From: Dioscorea cayenensis subsp. rotundata
Lineage: Eukaryota > Streptophyta > Magnoliopsida > Dioscoreales > Dioscoreaceae
Direction of reading: 5' to 3'
NCBI RefSeq assembly: GCF_009730915.1
Contig: NC_052477.1
Coordinates: 26,554,578 to 26,618,577, forward strand
Length of the DNA: 64,000 nucleotides
Program-made: the position numbers and the translations under genes
The notes under the pieces: model-generated
Told to the model about the DNA's origin: nothing
Seen by the model: only the letters and a program-made list of their open reading frames with translations
Databases searched by the model: none
In this document: piece after piece, positions 13,786 through 24,900 of the stretch
Layout of the letters: each line of letters begins with the position of its first letter
How positions within the stretch are numbered: position 1 is the stretch's first letter

Positions 13786-14666
13786 TTACATAAACTTATA
13801 ACATAACAACATGAGTTATTAAAGGTTTGACAAGATGATTAGAGTTTAATTAATATTAATTTTAATTAGCTTTAACTTAACTTTAACAAAGAATATTGGA
13901 GCTTATTTGGTGTTAAATTTTCCATTTAATTTTATTCTATTCTTCTTTCTTTTGTGTGGATTAATGTTGTTTCTTTACCCATCAAAATAACTATCCATTT
14001 TTAACATATGCAGTCATGACTCATCTATCAATGAAATCTAGATAAATTATTTTTATTGCTATAGATATACACATACTATTACCTATTTGTACCATAAGGT
14101 AGATATACATTTATGTGAAACATTAACATGAAAAAATGGAAGGCAAGGACAGATTCATTGAGAGAGTAATTAGTCCCATCCACTGAGTGGGACACAATAT
14201 CCACCCTGTAATCATTCTGTCGGCCAACCAATTTGATGAACCGACCTAACTCAAATACAACCTTGAATCAATTTGATTAATATTAATTCATCATTCATTC
14301 AACTTGGTTAGAATTAGTCTTTGATTACCATTATTATCACTCAACAACATTATTTACATTACCAAGCACGTTGTGCGCGCTTTAATAAATATTTATCACT
14401 TAATTTCAAAAGCTAATTATTAGTGTTGATGATCTTTTATTTATACAATGTATTAGTGAGTGTTTATAATTTTTCTAAATGTCACTTTTAATCCCCTATC
14501 CGAGAAGTAGCTTATTCCACATTAAAAGTATGAAAAAAAAATTGCCAATCCTCCAAACCCGAGAAGTAGTTTATTTCAAATTAAAAGGTATACAAAAGAA
14601 TTATCTTTATATTTTTCTCAAATGATATATTTTTTTTATTTTTTCCATTAATCAGTGCTAATGACA
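13786..14666. other. Intergenic DNA without supported genes
   Basis: AT-rich, no coding signal. Two imperfect copies of a CGAGAAGTAG...TT(C/T)CA...ATTAAAAG word occur at about 14500-14530 and 14560-14590. Confidence 0.4.
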
Positions 14667-14674
14667 CTTTTATG

Positions 14675-15547
14675 CAGTGTTGTCAAAACCGGACCGGCCT
14701 GGCCGGTTCGACCGGAAAAACCGGGAACCGGCCATGAGGCCGGTCCGGCTACCCCCTTCGACTCGGTGTTGAAGTAACCCGGCCAAAAACCGGTGACCCG
14801 GCCGGTTAACCCGGAAACCGGTTGACCCGGCCGGTTAACCCGGAAACCGGTTGACCCGGCCGGATCTACCGGGTTAAAAGAATTAAAATTTAAAAAAAAA
14901 ATAAAAATTTTCTATGGCGGGAGAAAGTGAGATTTTCCATATATCAGCCATAAAAAATTTCTATGGCGAGTGACTTCAAGCAACGACGGGGAGCGCGAGA
15001 GAAACAAGGGAGAACCGGAGAAGAACAAGAAGAAATGAGAGAGAGACGCCGGTGAAGGCCACTAGACCAGAAGAATGAGAGAGAGAGAGACACGAGAGAA
15101 AGAAAGAGAGAGCACTCAAATAGTTTTTTTTATTCCCTCGTTAGTGAGTCCCAAGAAAGGGGGATGTTTTTAATTTGTTTTTCTTCTTTGTGAGTCCCAA
15201 TAGAGAAGTGTGGGAGATGATTAGGGCTTTTAAATATTTTATTTTTTTAATATTTTATATAAACCTAAAATTTTAAATATTAGATTTAATTCTATTTTAA
15301 ATATTTTTAAAATCAACAAATATATATAAAATAAAATTTTAAAATAACATTTTTTAATTAATTGTGTTTTTTAATTATTAAAAATATAAGTTATATTATT
15401 TTTTTTATCATTATTAATTATTATAATATATTTTTTAATATTTTATTATTGACCCCGATTCAACTCCGGTTCGACCCGGTCGAACCCATTGACCCCTGAC
15501 CCCTAAATTTGGCCGGGTCAATGTCCGGGCCGGGTCTGACTACCTTG
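14675..15547. mobile_element. Non-autonomous hAT-superfamily transposon (873 bp)
   Basis: An exact 8-bp direct repeat CTTTTATG flanks the element (14667-14674 and 15548-15555), the hAT signature. The terminal inverted repeats are CAGTGTTGTCAAAACCGGAC on the left and, reverse complemented, CAAGGTAGTCAGACCCGGCC on the right. The subterminal 200 bp is packed with CCGG-containing words such as GACCCGGCCGGTTAACCCGG, repeated two to three times, as expected for hAT transposase binding arrays. The right end has a sparser set of GACCCGG words. The interior has a GA-rich, possibly captured stretch (14920-15115) and no transposase frame, so it depends on another hAT for movement. Confidence 0.88.
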
Positions 15548-15555
15548 CTTTTATG

Positions 15556-17590
15556 TACTATTATATTAAAAATATGAATGACCACGGATTTGATTTGATG
15601 CTTATTTTATATAGTTATATTTTAACCATATCGTAATGTTTTACTATTATATATAATAATTGTTATTAGATATATATATATATATATATATAATATAATA
15701 TAAGTTATTCAATAATATAAGCATTTACAAAAAAATAAAATAGTAAAAATATTAATGAACCACCTTCAAAGGAGGACAACTTTCTCCCTTACAATATGAG
15801 ATTTGTGAGATTGATTTGTTGAGATGAACAGTTTATTTACCTTGTCAAATAATAATAATAATAATAATAATAATGATAATAATAATAATAATATATTAAA
15901 TATATTATTAATAATATAATGATGATAATAATATAACTATAATCGTTTCTTTTATCACTGTGTACCCCATTCGAGTGCAATGAAAAGGTCAAAAAAGTCA
16001 AATTTAAAAAAGAAATCTCATCAATTTAAATCTCCACTCCCTCCTGTCTCAAACACCAATTTTTTATTGCTTCTTTCTAGTACCTTAATCAAATCTATGC
16101 TCTTCTTTTGTATCAAATCTTTATTATACATAAATTCTTAAATTATTACATGGTGAGCATTTACTTTTATAAATATTTCTTTACACACACATTTTTATTT
16201 AATTAACACTAATAAATGATTAGATTAGGACATAATAACAACCACCTGTAGATCTTTGTGAGAATACAAACAAAAGAACATACGAACACAACACAGTCAA
16301 GTGTGTCTGTTTTGTAATCCATCGTCCAATATATCTCTATATGTTAGGCTCTAAACACTAGACCAAGTTGTAGGCTCCCCTATTATTGTCATTTTTAAAA
16401 GAATTATAAGAAAGAGACGTTAATATTAAATTTTAATTTTAATTTATATATTAGTAAATAAAGATGTTTTGGAGAAATATATATAAGAAAATATATATTT
16501 TCTTTATATAAAAACATTAACCATTACCTATTTATATGAAAAATATATAAAAAAAAATCACCGCAATTATTATCTTAATATATAATCCAACGGTACTTGG
16601 CTCATATTGTGAAAATCAAGGGTGAGACATTCAAAGATTTTGAATTCAAGACTTGATAAAAGTAACATGTCGGGAAGTTGTGGACGCGGATTCGCAACCC
16701 AAACCTCTCAATCCCCAATTAATTAAGATGGGCATGATGGATTATCAATCTCTAGCCCGTGTGCACATTCATTAAATCCAAAATACAAAAATAATTAACA
16801 CGTGTGTCACTTCATCTAAAGCACATCCGATCCCATTGGTTTTGCACAAGAGAGCCTAACACTTAATATCTAAAAACATGTAATTAATGTCTATAAACAA
16901 ATAAAAATAAAAAAAAAATACTCTCTTCATTCTATTACATATGTTAACTTCTAAAAGCTTTTCATACCCCAAATTGTTAATTTACATACCTAAATTAAGA
17001 GTTAGTTTTCAAATTTAATCTTATAGAGAGAATCCAACAAAATTAAAAAAATAAATTAAATGTGCATAAAAATTTTAATTGTAACTTGTTTATATAAAAA
17101 ATTTTCATTCCTAATCTCATTAGGAATTTGGCATTCTACGTCGAATTAAAATCAAACAAAAAAAAGGGGGATAAATAAAAATAGTGATGATGAATTATAT
17201 TCTCCTACTTCAAATAGAAAAGGAAAGGGGAGATAAGGATTATCCTATTCCAAATAAAAAGTAGGGAGTGTAAATGAAAAAATAATAATGATAAAGAAGA
17301 GGAAAGAGAATATATATATATATATATATTCGTTCGTTTGAAATTAAATATATTTGAAGATATATATGCATATATATATATATCTATATTCGTTTGAAAT
17401 TTCAAAAAAAAAAATATATATATATATATATATTTAAAAAAATATATATGTGAATAATAATAAAAAAGGGAGGGAAATTCATAAATAAATAAATAAAAGA
17501 AGAGAGATTATGGATAGGGATGGAATTTTTTGAATTCAAAATTTTTTAAAAAAAATAATCTCTCCCCCGGGAGTTGAATATTCTTCGGGG
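15556..17590. other. AT-rich intergenic DNA without supported genes
   Basis: Contains (AT)n at about 15669-15692, (AAT)n at about 15847-15893 and AT-repeat patches at 17309-17330 and 17415-17433. No coding or RNA gene signal is visible. Confidence 0.45.
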
Positions 17591-18655
17591 TGTTGAGGAT
17601 TTTTGGGGGAGGCGAAGAAAAGAGAGATAGACAGAAGAAGAAAAAAAAGAGAGGAGAATTTACAAAAAAAAAAGAGACAAGTGAGAAGGAAGGAGGAGAA
17701 GAAGAGGCAAAAGAGGTCAGAGGAGGTTGGTCCGAAAAAAAAAAACGAAGAGGTACTGCAATTTTTTTTTATGAATATGATGTCTCCATGCCTCTAGATA
17801 CATGGGCCCCTCTTTAAAATTGATACATTTTATTCAAATGCATGTCATTCCATGCCATGATACTTTTCACATGCATTTAAAAGAAAACAATGTAATGGGT
17901 CCCACCTATGATTCTCTCATGCAATGCTTAAAACCCATGTACGTGCATGCACCCATGAAACCCGTGAGTGTGAATTTCTTTTCTCTTCTCTCCCTCATGC
18001 TTTCTCTCTCAAAAATATAAAAAAATATATATAAAAATCCTTTTTTATGCATTTAAAGAGAAAGATACATGCACGTGCATGAGATGAATTTTCTTTTCCT
18101 CTCGTTCGTGCTTTCCCTTTCTCTCCCCTATCTCCGAGAATTCTCTCTTCCTCTCTGTACCTCGATCTTCAATGGGGTCGGTGGCGTCACGGATCAACTT
18201 CATGTCGCCACCGTCATGGGGCCGTAACCTCACTATCAACATCGCCAGAGAGTCTTCCCAATCTCCATCTACAACCGCACCACCGCCAAAGGTCGACGAG
18301 ACCATCGCTCGTGACGTTGATGGTGTTTTTCCTTCCCTCTTTGCCGCCATTACCCGGTGAATCATTACCGTGCTCATGTCCGATGATATGGAGATCTTGC
18401 CAGTGAGTTTGAACAAGCGGATCATCCCGAGATTTTTCGATTTTTTTCTTTGAAGACGACACTCGTATTCGAACAAAAAAGATCGGGCTCTGCGTGAAGC
18501 AAATCCAACCCGTTGTTGCACTACCATGCTCGAGAGGAGAATTTCACTCAACGCCCGAGATCCTCGTGGTGTTTTCGGCATGCTGAGAGCACAGGATCTA
18601 TACGCTCTCAAAGGCTTGTGCGAGGGTATTCATTTGTGGAACTAATCGGTTTTAT
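17591..18655. other. Purine-rich then GC-richer stretch, no assigned gene
   Basis: 17590-17760 is purine-rich low complexity. 17830-18080 is dense in CATGCA-type words, and 18170-18610 has gene-like base composition. The plus frame 18172-18360 (62 codons) and the overlapping minus frame 18045-18611 (188 codons) resemble no family I know. Since a decayed mTERF-like fragment begins just after, 18170-18650 may be the eroded 5' part or flank of that copy. Confidence 0.35.
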
Positions 18656-18892
18656 AGGTTGATTGAGAGGGTCAGAGACTTGGGTTTCAAAGTATCAAAC
18701 TACTTGTTCGTTGTCGCGCTTCAAATGCGTTCCCTGGTTGAGCGCTGCTACTTGGGAAAGGTGGGGTGAATTGGTCGCCGGAGTATGTAGTTTCAGAGCC
18801 GCGTCCGCTTGGCTTCAGCCTCGAGAGAAAGTTCTTCGAGAAATATGTGATGAGGTATCAGGATGAGCGTCCTCAAGTGCTGGACATCTACC
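18656..18892 (+). pseudogene. mTERF-like gene fragment (decayed)
   Basis: mTERF proteins are organelle-targeted helical-repeat nucleic-acid-binding proteins, expanded in plants. Three short matches to the plant mTERF pattern occur in order but in different frames. LIERVRDLGFKVSNYLFVVAL (about 18658-18720) is like the usual VKELGFDPSN-MFV block. SAATWERWGELV (about 18742-18777) is like SEATWERKVEL. NWSPEYVVSEPRPLGFSLERK (about 18769-18832) is like GWSPEFVxxxPxLLxFSLEKR. The frame changes and stops (for example near 18770) show a dead copy. Only about 80 residues remain of a protein usually near 400. Assignment rests on remembered family motifs, not on an alignment. Confidence 0.5.
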
Positions 18893-19435
18893 AGGTTACA
18901 CTAGAACAATAGCATTAGAATGATGAGACTTCTGGGGACATTGGATTTTCTAAGTGTTCTCAAGGCTCTTCACTGACCAAGTAAATATTTTGAAAGCATT
19001 TCACTTTCGTAAGCCATGAGAAGCATGAGATGAAAAACATCCTTTTTATATAAGTTCTTCAAAAATTGTGAACTTTCGTTGGAGGATCTTGTGAGCTGGA
19101 AATGAAGTCTATAGAAAATAAATAAATAAATAAAATGGTGAGAGAATAGAATCAACACGATGATCACTGCATATATGAAAAAGTTTTGGTCCAGATGAGT
19201 GTGGAAATTATCAAGATATTTGATTGGAATCTCAGTTATCATCATTTTCATGTTAAGTATGTTATATTATGGATCTCCGATGCTTGCTCTTGGGCATTTA
19301 AGAAAAAAATGGAGTGGTTCGTGTTTTGCTCGTGAGCTTTTGGTCATGTGGAGTAGAATATGCAACATCGTGACGTCACTGACTCGGGTTTGTGAGGCTA
19401 TGTTTGTGATTAAGTATTTGGTGAGTAAAAAAAAG
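18893..19435. other. Intergenic DNA without supported genes
   Basis: No family match in either strand. The minus frame 18970-19251 and plus frame 19199-19516 are short and compositionally biased. Confidence 0.4.
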
Positions 19436-19612
19436 AGAAGAAAAGATATGGAAAAGATGAAGGGTGAATTTAAAAAAAAGAGAGAAGGAAAAAAATATGG
19501 AAAAATGGAAGGGTGAGTTGAAAAAAGAGAGAAAAAATATGGAAAAATGGAAGGGTGAGTTGAAAAAAGAGAGAAAAAAATATGGAAAAATGGAAGGGTG
19601 AGTAAAATGAGA
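19436..19612. repeat. Purine-rich tandem repeat, about 42-bp unit
   Basis: The phrase AATATGGAAAAATGGAAGGG followed by TGAGTTGAAAAAAGAGAGAA recurs three to four times at about 19440-19610, nearly identical in the last copies. One strand is almost pure purine. A looser copy continues to about 19690. Confidence 0.7.
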
Positions 19613-19784
19613 GAAGAAAGAAAAATATGGGGAAAATGAAAAGATGGGTTAAAAAAAAACAGAGAGTAAAAAAATGAGAAAAAAAGTAAAGGATGAATTT
19701 GAGTGGGGGGTATTTTGGTAATTTTCATTTTTTGCAAGGCCTCCTATGGGAAAAATCTTATGAAATTTCTCCTCATTCCACCAT

Positions 19785-20660
19785 GAAGCTTTGGCTTTTT
19801 CTTGGGAGTAACGAGAATTTCTATGAAATTTCTCTCATTCCACCTCAAGTCTTGACTTCCTTAGTAATCGAGAAATTTTTCTATAAATTTCTCTCATTCC
19901 ACCCTCAAGCCTCGCTTTCTGGGAGTAACGAGAAATTTTTCATGAAATTTCTCTCATTCCACCTCTGAGTCTTGACTTCCTGGGAGTAACTAGAAATTTT
20001 CTATAAATTTCTCTCATTCCACCCTTGAGTCTTGGCTTTTCTGGGGTAACAAGAAATTTTTTTCTATAAATTTCTCTCATTCCGCCCTGAGTCTTCACTT
20101 CCTGGGGTAACGAGAAATTTTCTATAAATTTCTCTCATTCCACCTTGAGTCTTGACTCCTGGGAGTAACGAGAAATTTTCTATAAATTTCTCTCATTCCA
20201 CCTCAAGCCTTGGCTTTTCTTGGGGTAACGAGAAATTTTTTCTATAAATTTCTCTCATCTCACCTGGAGTCTTCACTCTGGGGGTAACGAGAAATTTTTC
20301 TATAAATTTCTCTCATTCCACCTTGGAGTCTTGACTTCCTTGGGGTAACTAGAAATTTTTTTCTATAAATTTCTCTCATTCCACCTCAAGCCTTGGCTTT
20401 CTTGGGGTAACTAGAAATTTTTTTCTATAAATTTCTCTCATTCCGCCTGGAGTCTTCACTTCGGGGTAACGAGAAATTTTCTATAAATTTCTCCTCATTC
20501 CACCTGGAGTCTTGACTTCCTTTGGGGTAACGAGAAATTTTCTATAAATTTCTCTCATTCCACCTTGAAGTCTCGATTTTCTAGGGGGTAACGAGAAATT
20601 TTTTCATAATTTCTTTAATTCTACCTCTGAGTCTTCGACACTCTTGGGGTAAAGAGAAAT
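19785..20660. repeat. Minisatellite, about 15 copies of a 60-bp unit with a hairpin
   Basis: Each unit contains GTAACGAGAAATT, a T/TCTAT spacer, AAATTTCTCTCATTCC and then a variable AGTCTTGACTTCCTGGG part. Copies start near 19809, 19866, 19926, 19986, 20046, 20107, 20167, 20227, 20285, 20345, 20407, 20467, 20528, 20589 and 20650. GAGAAATTT and AAATTTCTC in each unit form a 9-bp perfect stem. No reading frame is shared across units, so it is not a protein repeat. It lies just 5' of the retroelement leader at 21.9 kb and may be part of a long LTR or an independent array. Confidence 0.85.
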
Positions 20661-21780
20661 TTTTCCATAAAAATCAAACCCTTTCTCAGAAGCTCACTTT
20701 GAGGTCTTTTCGACACTCATTAGAGTAAAAAAAGTGAAATGAAAAGGAGAATAAAAAAATTTCTGAAGTGATAAAAAAATATAAAAGAAAAATGAAAGAG
20801 TTCACAAAAAAATATCTCTCATCAACACTTATAAAAAAAGAGAAAAGTTAACAAAGATTTCTGAAGCTCACTTGGAGGTCTTTTGACACTGCTGGAGTGA
20901 AAAAGAGGTGCAATGAAAAAGTACATCTTTTTCTTGAAATGAAAGGAAGAGTAAAAAAATGAAAAATTTCACAGAGAGAAAAATGATGATGGATAATAAA
21001 AAAATGAATGAAAAATTTTTCATAAAAAAAGAAGAAAAAAATGTTTTCTCGTCAACACTCATTGAAAAAAAGTTGAGTTGGCAAAAGATTTTTCCTAAGC
21101 TCATTATGAGGTCTCAAAAAATGAGTTTGAGGTTCATTTTTAAAGTCAAGTCAAAATTATCAAGTTAACGACCCTAAGCATGCTAAAGGTCACGACTTAT
21201 CAAATGGTCAAGGCTCAAAAGCATCAAGAGCTAAGACCTAAATGCATCATGTAAACGATAAAATGCAACTCAAGTTTTTAAGGCACCAAGAAGCCAAAAA
21301 AACTTGAGGGAGTTTCACAAGTCAAGGAGCTGGAGATTTTACAAGCACAAAGAGCCAAAGTCTTCAGTGATAAAAGAAGCAAAAGAGGCCAAGGAGGCAA
21401 CTCGTAAATGTAGAGTGGCCGCAGCTTGGACTAAGCTATGTTTCAAGACACAAACCCACATAAAAAAAATCGAGGAGAGCTACATCCACAAAGCTAAAAG
21501 GATCTTCCCGACACACTTTTTAGTATAGGAGCTAAGAGCGCCAAACTAAAAAATAAATTTTTTTGAAGAGCATGATAAAAAAATAGCTCTTTCTAAAAAT
21601 CTCTTGTTAAGCTCTCTTAGAGAATAGCTCTCTACTTTTTGTATTCTTGTCTATGATCATGTATTCGCATGCATCTTTTGAAATTAAAATATAAAAAAAT
21701 TATCATGTTTATTCGCTTGCTTCTCATTCACACTTGTTTCTTAATCGGAGGTTCCCATGACATCGTTCTGGGTAATTAAT
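20661..21780 (+). repeat. Degenerate tandem units and probable LTR tail of a Ty3-type element
   Basis: Two to three loose copies of a roughly 180-bp unit (AAGCTCACTT-GAGGTCTTTT-GACACT) occur at 20685-21110. The stretch then runs into DNA typical of the 3' part of a long plant LTR: lysine-codon-like AAG-rich DNA, then a T-rich stretch with GTATTCTTGT near 21640. No LTR start could be located, so the left limit is arbitrary. Confidence 0.4.
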
Positions 21781-21800
21781 ATTAGGGGCTTGCCCCTAAT
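21781..21800. repeat. Perfect 9-bp palindrome with 2-nt centre
   Basis: ATTAGGGGC-TT-GCCCCTAAT lies about 120 bp before the retroelement leader. It could form a hairpin in the RNA near the 5' end of the element. Confidence 0.55.
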
Positions 21801-21914
21801 AGGAGTTATGAACCCGCAATCATCTGAAATAAAAAAAAATTAAATTTTGATTTGTGATCCATGCTTTTCAATCGGTTAATCCCAATTAAAGGCCGGGTGG
21901 AAAGAAAGGAGCCC

Positions 21915-24900
21915 ACAAAGTCTGGCACGCCCGGTGGGGACTAACTTCTCCTCCCATCTTTGAAACAAAGTGTGAATGAGAAAGTAAAAAAAAGTAGATA
22001 AAAAAATCACCATTGTTGTTAACGCAATGCTTTCCTTTGTAGGTTTTTGCAATGGCACCAACAAACAACACCAACAACTGCACATGATCACGCACCATTT
22101 TCCTCTGGTGAAGGCACTCAAGTGAAGCTTCCCTATGCTTCGCTGTACATCGGCATAGCCGGAGTCGAGATCAAATTTGGGAACTGCTTCGTAATATGTC
22201 AACTTCGTGCTAAGCCCACCGTCATCACCAACCGAGGTTCAAGTCCCACGCTTTGCCATCAAGGGACGACGGTCGAATGTTATACCACCTGCTGAGGTCA
22301 AAGAGGATGCCGTTGCTGCTAAAGCATCTGTTTTTGACCGACTCACCTTCCCAAAGAAATTCATGAGCATTAAGGGAGGAGAGGACTGAAGAAGAACCTT
22401 CATTCACAATCACGATCAAGGAGAAAAAGAGTGGTATCTTCAAGAAGCCCAAGGTTACCTCAACAAAGATCCTTTATGATGGGGCGCCCAAGGTCGAGCT
22501 AAGAGGAAGACACCCCTCACCTCAAGAGAAGGCGTAGTTTTGTCTCATTCCAAGGCTCGGGAACGGCTCTTCAAATTCATTTACCAACTCTTTCACAATC
22601 ACCGAGAATGGTGAAGGAGAACTCCACAACCGGTGAGCTTCGGGTCTTCACAAAGTAGCATGATGAAAGGGGCAGGCCACCAAGGTCCTACAATTCCAAG
22701 AACACTTTTTTTCCAAGAAAAGTTTATGATAACTACACCTCCCTACAGTGAAGCTACAAACCCGAAAGGATGACACCGAGAGAGTTCTATCTAAGGAAAA
22801 AGAACTTACTTTCAAAATCGAGAGCTTCAGATTTGATAGGCTCGCCATACCAAAGAAGCAAGCTTACAAGAGGACCATACCCTCTCGCTCATCGCTCAAG
22901 GTTCCAAAGTGGATAAGGAAACCGATGAAGAAATGGAGGATCTAGAAGTACACACCGTACGCGTGATTACCGAGGGTCTCGAACACCCACCCGAACCAGA
23001 GCGCCCCTTCACTAGGGCCGAGAAAGAAGACAACAGTTGGTACAAGTGGCATGCAACAAGATGATTTTTGATCAAGTATTACAAGAAAGTGGCACAAGAA
23101 AGTGGCAAAATCCTTCGCCCAAGCAAATGGGTTTGAAACTCCTCCTAGGAGGAATAATGATTCAAGTGAGGAAGAAGATGACAACCTTATTTTTTTACAT
23201 CAAACAAAGATCCAATGTTTGCAAGATTAAAAAGCAATCTGATCAAACGAGAGAAAGATCACATATCTATGATGCGATCGTCATGCGTTTTTAATCGGTG
23301 TGATCTCTCGCTTGAGTGATCAAGTCCGAAAATATGCTCCATGATAATTCAAGGGTTCATAGGCAAGCACCATCCGTACAAGTTATCCGAGAAGAAGAAG
23401 ATGATGAAGAAGAAGTTCTGGGTCTGTATGAGCAAGCTCGGAACATCGGCAGAGGCGTGAGCCAATGATGTCTCGAGAAGAAGTACAAAAAGATAGTTGC
23501 CGCACAATTAAAAGCAAGCCAAGGGTGCTACATCGAAAAAGTGATGGTGACAAGCCCCTACTCAAGCTTTCATGATCAAGTGGTTTATCCTAAGGGATAC
23601 AATGTTCCCAAGTTCAAGCAGCTTTAACGGCTTAGGGAACCCTGATCAACATTTAGCTCATTTCATAACAAAGATGGGGGGACACAAGCAACAACCCATC
23701 TTTTGTTGTTAAGACAATTTGCCGCTAGTTTAACCGGTGTGGCTTTTTGAATGGTATGCAAAACCTACAACCTCGAATCCATTCGTGACATGGCAATGTA
23801 TGAAGGACTCCTTTTAGGGTCCGGCTTAGTGGAGTTACCGATAAAATCACTATAGTCGATTTCGCTAACACAAGGCGTAACAAGGATGAGAAAGTCATAG
23901 ATTATGTGATGAGATGGCGAACTTGAGCATCAAGTGTGAGCAACCCACTTGATCGATGCAAGCAAAGGGGCTATCAGTGGGGAATATTGATAATCGGATG
24001 GCTCCATTTCTAGCTCATCCGATATTCATACCTTCCAAGACTTAATATCTCAAGTCAAAAAATTGGAGAGAACTAGTCCAAGGGTAGTATCTCGCAATGC
24101 AACCCACCAAAGGTAGACAAAGAAAAGCCAAGAAAAGCCGAGGTGTTAAGCATGTGGCCTTTGCAAACTCGATAAGGTAAAGGAGAGCACTACATCAAGA
24201 AATTATGATAAGCTAAAAACCACCATCACTTGGGAGTGGAAGTGAACCACCCAAGCCTATAAGTTCTCTTCAAGAGAGGATGAGCAAAAAGTATTCCTTT
24301 AGAAGAGACAAAGTGATGAAAGATATTCAAAGATGCATTGAAGGTGGGTTTGCAGCTATGCAGAAAGCAAAGCGACCGTAAGAAGCAGATAAGAAGGATC
24401 ACCCAAATTTCGTCCATACCATAGAATATTGGGTCATTCAATTGAGAACCCGCTATGTATTTAAAGATTGGATTGAGCGACAGATCAAGAAGGGGAAGAT
24501 TACTTTATCTAAAAATGTGTTGCTCGACCAACCAATGTAACATACCAACTATGTGTCAATCTGCACCACAAGAAGAAACTTTGTGGGGGCAAGATGCGTG
24601 GGGCATATCAAAAGGCCTCGCAAGTCGAGGGAGGATCTCAAGTTCCCAAGGAGCCTCGCCTCCTATTGGAGTTCCGTATAGGCTTATGGGAAAATTTTTC
24701 ATCTCAAAGAAGTCAAGAAAAATGTTGAAGAAGTTGGGAGAGCTCCCCCGGTATCAAGTGGCGGAGAGCTCAAGAACCCAATGAGAAGCCCAAACAAAAA
24801 TCCAAGAAAAAAATAAAAAGATCAAGAACAAGAAAAAAAGAAGTGTATGAAGTGAAGCTCATTGAATTCCATTACAAGAAGTCAATTATTGAGGAATATA

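Noticed and set aside
18045..18611. 188-codon minus-strand frame
   Set aside because: No family resemblance; it lies antisense to equally weak plus frames next to an mTERF-like remnant. Length alone is not evidence.
22228..22250. GAGGTTCAAGTCCCAC resembling a tRNA T-arm
   Set aside because: No matching acceptor, D-arm or anticodon arm around it; it lies in decayed gag sequence.
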